From assembly GCA_026260175.1 (NCBI GenBank), contig JAKCWW010000413.1, positions 47,096-111,095 of the forward strand: a DNA stretch of 64,000 nt, read 5' to 3'. Shown here in pieces: positions 62,737-64,000 of the stretch (the first letter of the stretch is position 1; each line of letters starts with the position of its first letter). This stretch comes from Reticulitermes lucifugus (taxonomy: Eukaryota > Arthropoda > Insecta > Blattodea > Rhinotermitidae). The notes beneath the pieces are model-generated. The model made no database searches and was not told where the DNA came from. It saw only the letters and a list, made by a program, of their open reading frames with translations. A program made the position numbers and the translations under genes.

Positions 62737-62940
62737 GCACAAAAAATTTCCCCGCCCGTAAATTTTAGTACCAAGAATTCTCGGGTTGTGATGCTGGGCC
62801 AGAAAATTTATTACAGCCATGGCGGCGATTTTAGCTAGCACAGAAAAAAAATTTCTCGCCCGTAAATTTTAGTACCAAGAATTCTCAGGTTGCGATGCTG
62901 GGCCAGAAAATTTTTTACAGCCATGGCGGCGATTTTTCTC
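62737..62940 (+). repeat. 104-bp tandem duplication
   Basis: GCCCGTAAATTTTAGTACCA occurs at 62754 and 62858, and GATGCTGGGCCAGAAAATTT and ACAGCCATGGCGGCGATTTT follow in both. The copies differ at a few bases. Confidence 0.93.
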
Positions 62941-64000
62941 TCAAGGTTTTAAGTAGCCTAATTTGTAGCTGTCGCATTTCCGACAAANAGGTTTTCCGTG
63001 CCTCTGCAATGCCACCTCGAGAAACGTCTAATTACTTGCCAGTGCCAATAGATGGCACTACTAAATTCATACTTACTGGTACAAATGAATACTAGATGGC
63101 ATTCGCACTAAGGAACCCCCTCACCCCCCACCAAAAGAAAAAATATGGCGGCAAAAGTTGTGCAATTTGACACCACCTCCCCAAGGTACAGTATTACAAA
63201 ACTGCATGACCCAGAACCCAATTTCAGCAAATGCCATCACATGGTAATTTTGGTACCAAAATGAACCTGAGATTGGTCATGCAATCTTAGTTACTTAAAA
63301 AGTTACTTTTAGCCAGATCACTCTACTGTCAACATGCTAGAATGCACCACATATTCTGCTAGGAAACACTAAAACCCTTAAACAAAAAGCACCCAAAACT
63401 TAAAAGGGTACAGACCAGCACACTAAAAATTACTCTACACACTGCCATTTTCTCACATTTCAATTTCTGACAATACTGACAACAGACAATTTAGACTGGG
63501 CTAAAAAGGGACAAAATGAAATCCTTTGAATCTAGTGCATACCATCAAATTTAACCTACCGGCTAGTTTTAAAGTGACACCTCTGAGCTAACATTTATGC
63601 TGTGATTTGATAAATGTGTAAGGTAACATGACCAATCAAAAGAGGATAACAAGAACAAGGAAAGAAAGGAAATCAACGTGATGAAAAATAAAAAATACAC
63701 AGAAGACATATCAAACTAAGTCCACAAATTGTTACAAACCTCAAGTAGTAAATTATGTAATCGTCTGGACTTAGCCATGGATGGGATGTATGGCGTCTTT
63801 TAAACTTTATTGTCATCCACTTACTACATAAACAGAAGTGTCTGTACTCATACATAACATTAATGCCATTACAACACAAGTTTCTGTGAGTGAAATGGGT
63901 TCTACTACAGGCTTTTCAAAAGGGAATGAAAGACATTCCTCTTTACAGTAAAATGTGGAGGTTAATTTGACACATTGTGAGCTTCATGTCCTCTTGCCTT
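62940..64000. other. window end, no gene supported
   Basis: One N at 62987. CpG is scarce again after about 63.1 kb. Open frames at 62895-63095 and 63673-63879 have no motif. Confidence 0.45.

Overview
The window looks like insect nuclear DNA. It has genes split by GT-AG introns, many tRNA-derived SINEs, decayed Jockey/BS-type and RTE-like LINEs, mariner and pogo relics, and no operons or bacterial signals. The repeat mix and intron sizes would suit a polyneopteran such as a cockroach or termite, but that placement is inference. Two host genes can be supported, both on the + strand.

Region 1 (1-7.4 kb): the last four coding exons (744-1165, 1473-1602, 2677-2787, 4769-4801) of an ABCC/MRP4-like ABC transporter, covering the second nucleotide-binding domain and the C-terminus. 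The last intron holds a piggyBac-type MITE and two SINEs; another MITE sits just after the stop codon.

Region 2 (7.4-30.5 kb): no supportable host gene. It is visibly richer in CpG than its flanks and is filled with SINEs of several families, LINE 3' ends, long palindromes, a second piggyBac-type MITE, a compound tandem array (27.4-28.0 kb) and an assembly gap (14821-14962).

Region 3 (30.9-47.1 kb): a complete seven-exon gene for a chaoptin/artichoke-like leucine-rich-repeat cell-surface protein, about 1342 residues: signal peptide, LRR N-cap, roughly forty LRRs, LRR C-cap, Ser/Thr-rich stalk, one transmembrane helix and a Pro/Tyr-rich tail. All splice junctions join in frame and keep the LRR periodicity. 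Intron 1 contains a 258-bp snapback element and an antisense Jockey-like LINE; intron 6 contains a pair of inverted repeats.

Region 4 (47.1-64 kb): probable 3' UTR and flank, a CpG-rich patch near 49.7-50.2 kb that might be a promoter, LINE fragments (one interrupted by the gap at 51394-51616), a pogo MITE, an internally deleted mariner, a foldback element, and a tandem array of about 165-bp tRNA-like units at 61885-62660.

The most unusual signals are the tRNA-like tandem array, a CTGAWGATG-hairpin-GAAAC motif recurring in many unrelated repeats, and the sharp CpG mosaic along the two genes. I found no clearly new enzymatic or defence system. Repeat boundaries are read by eye and approximate.
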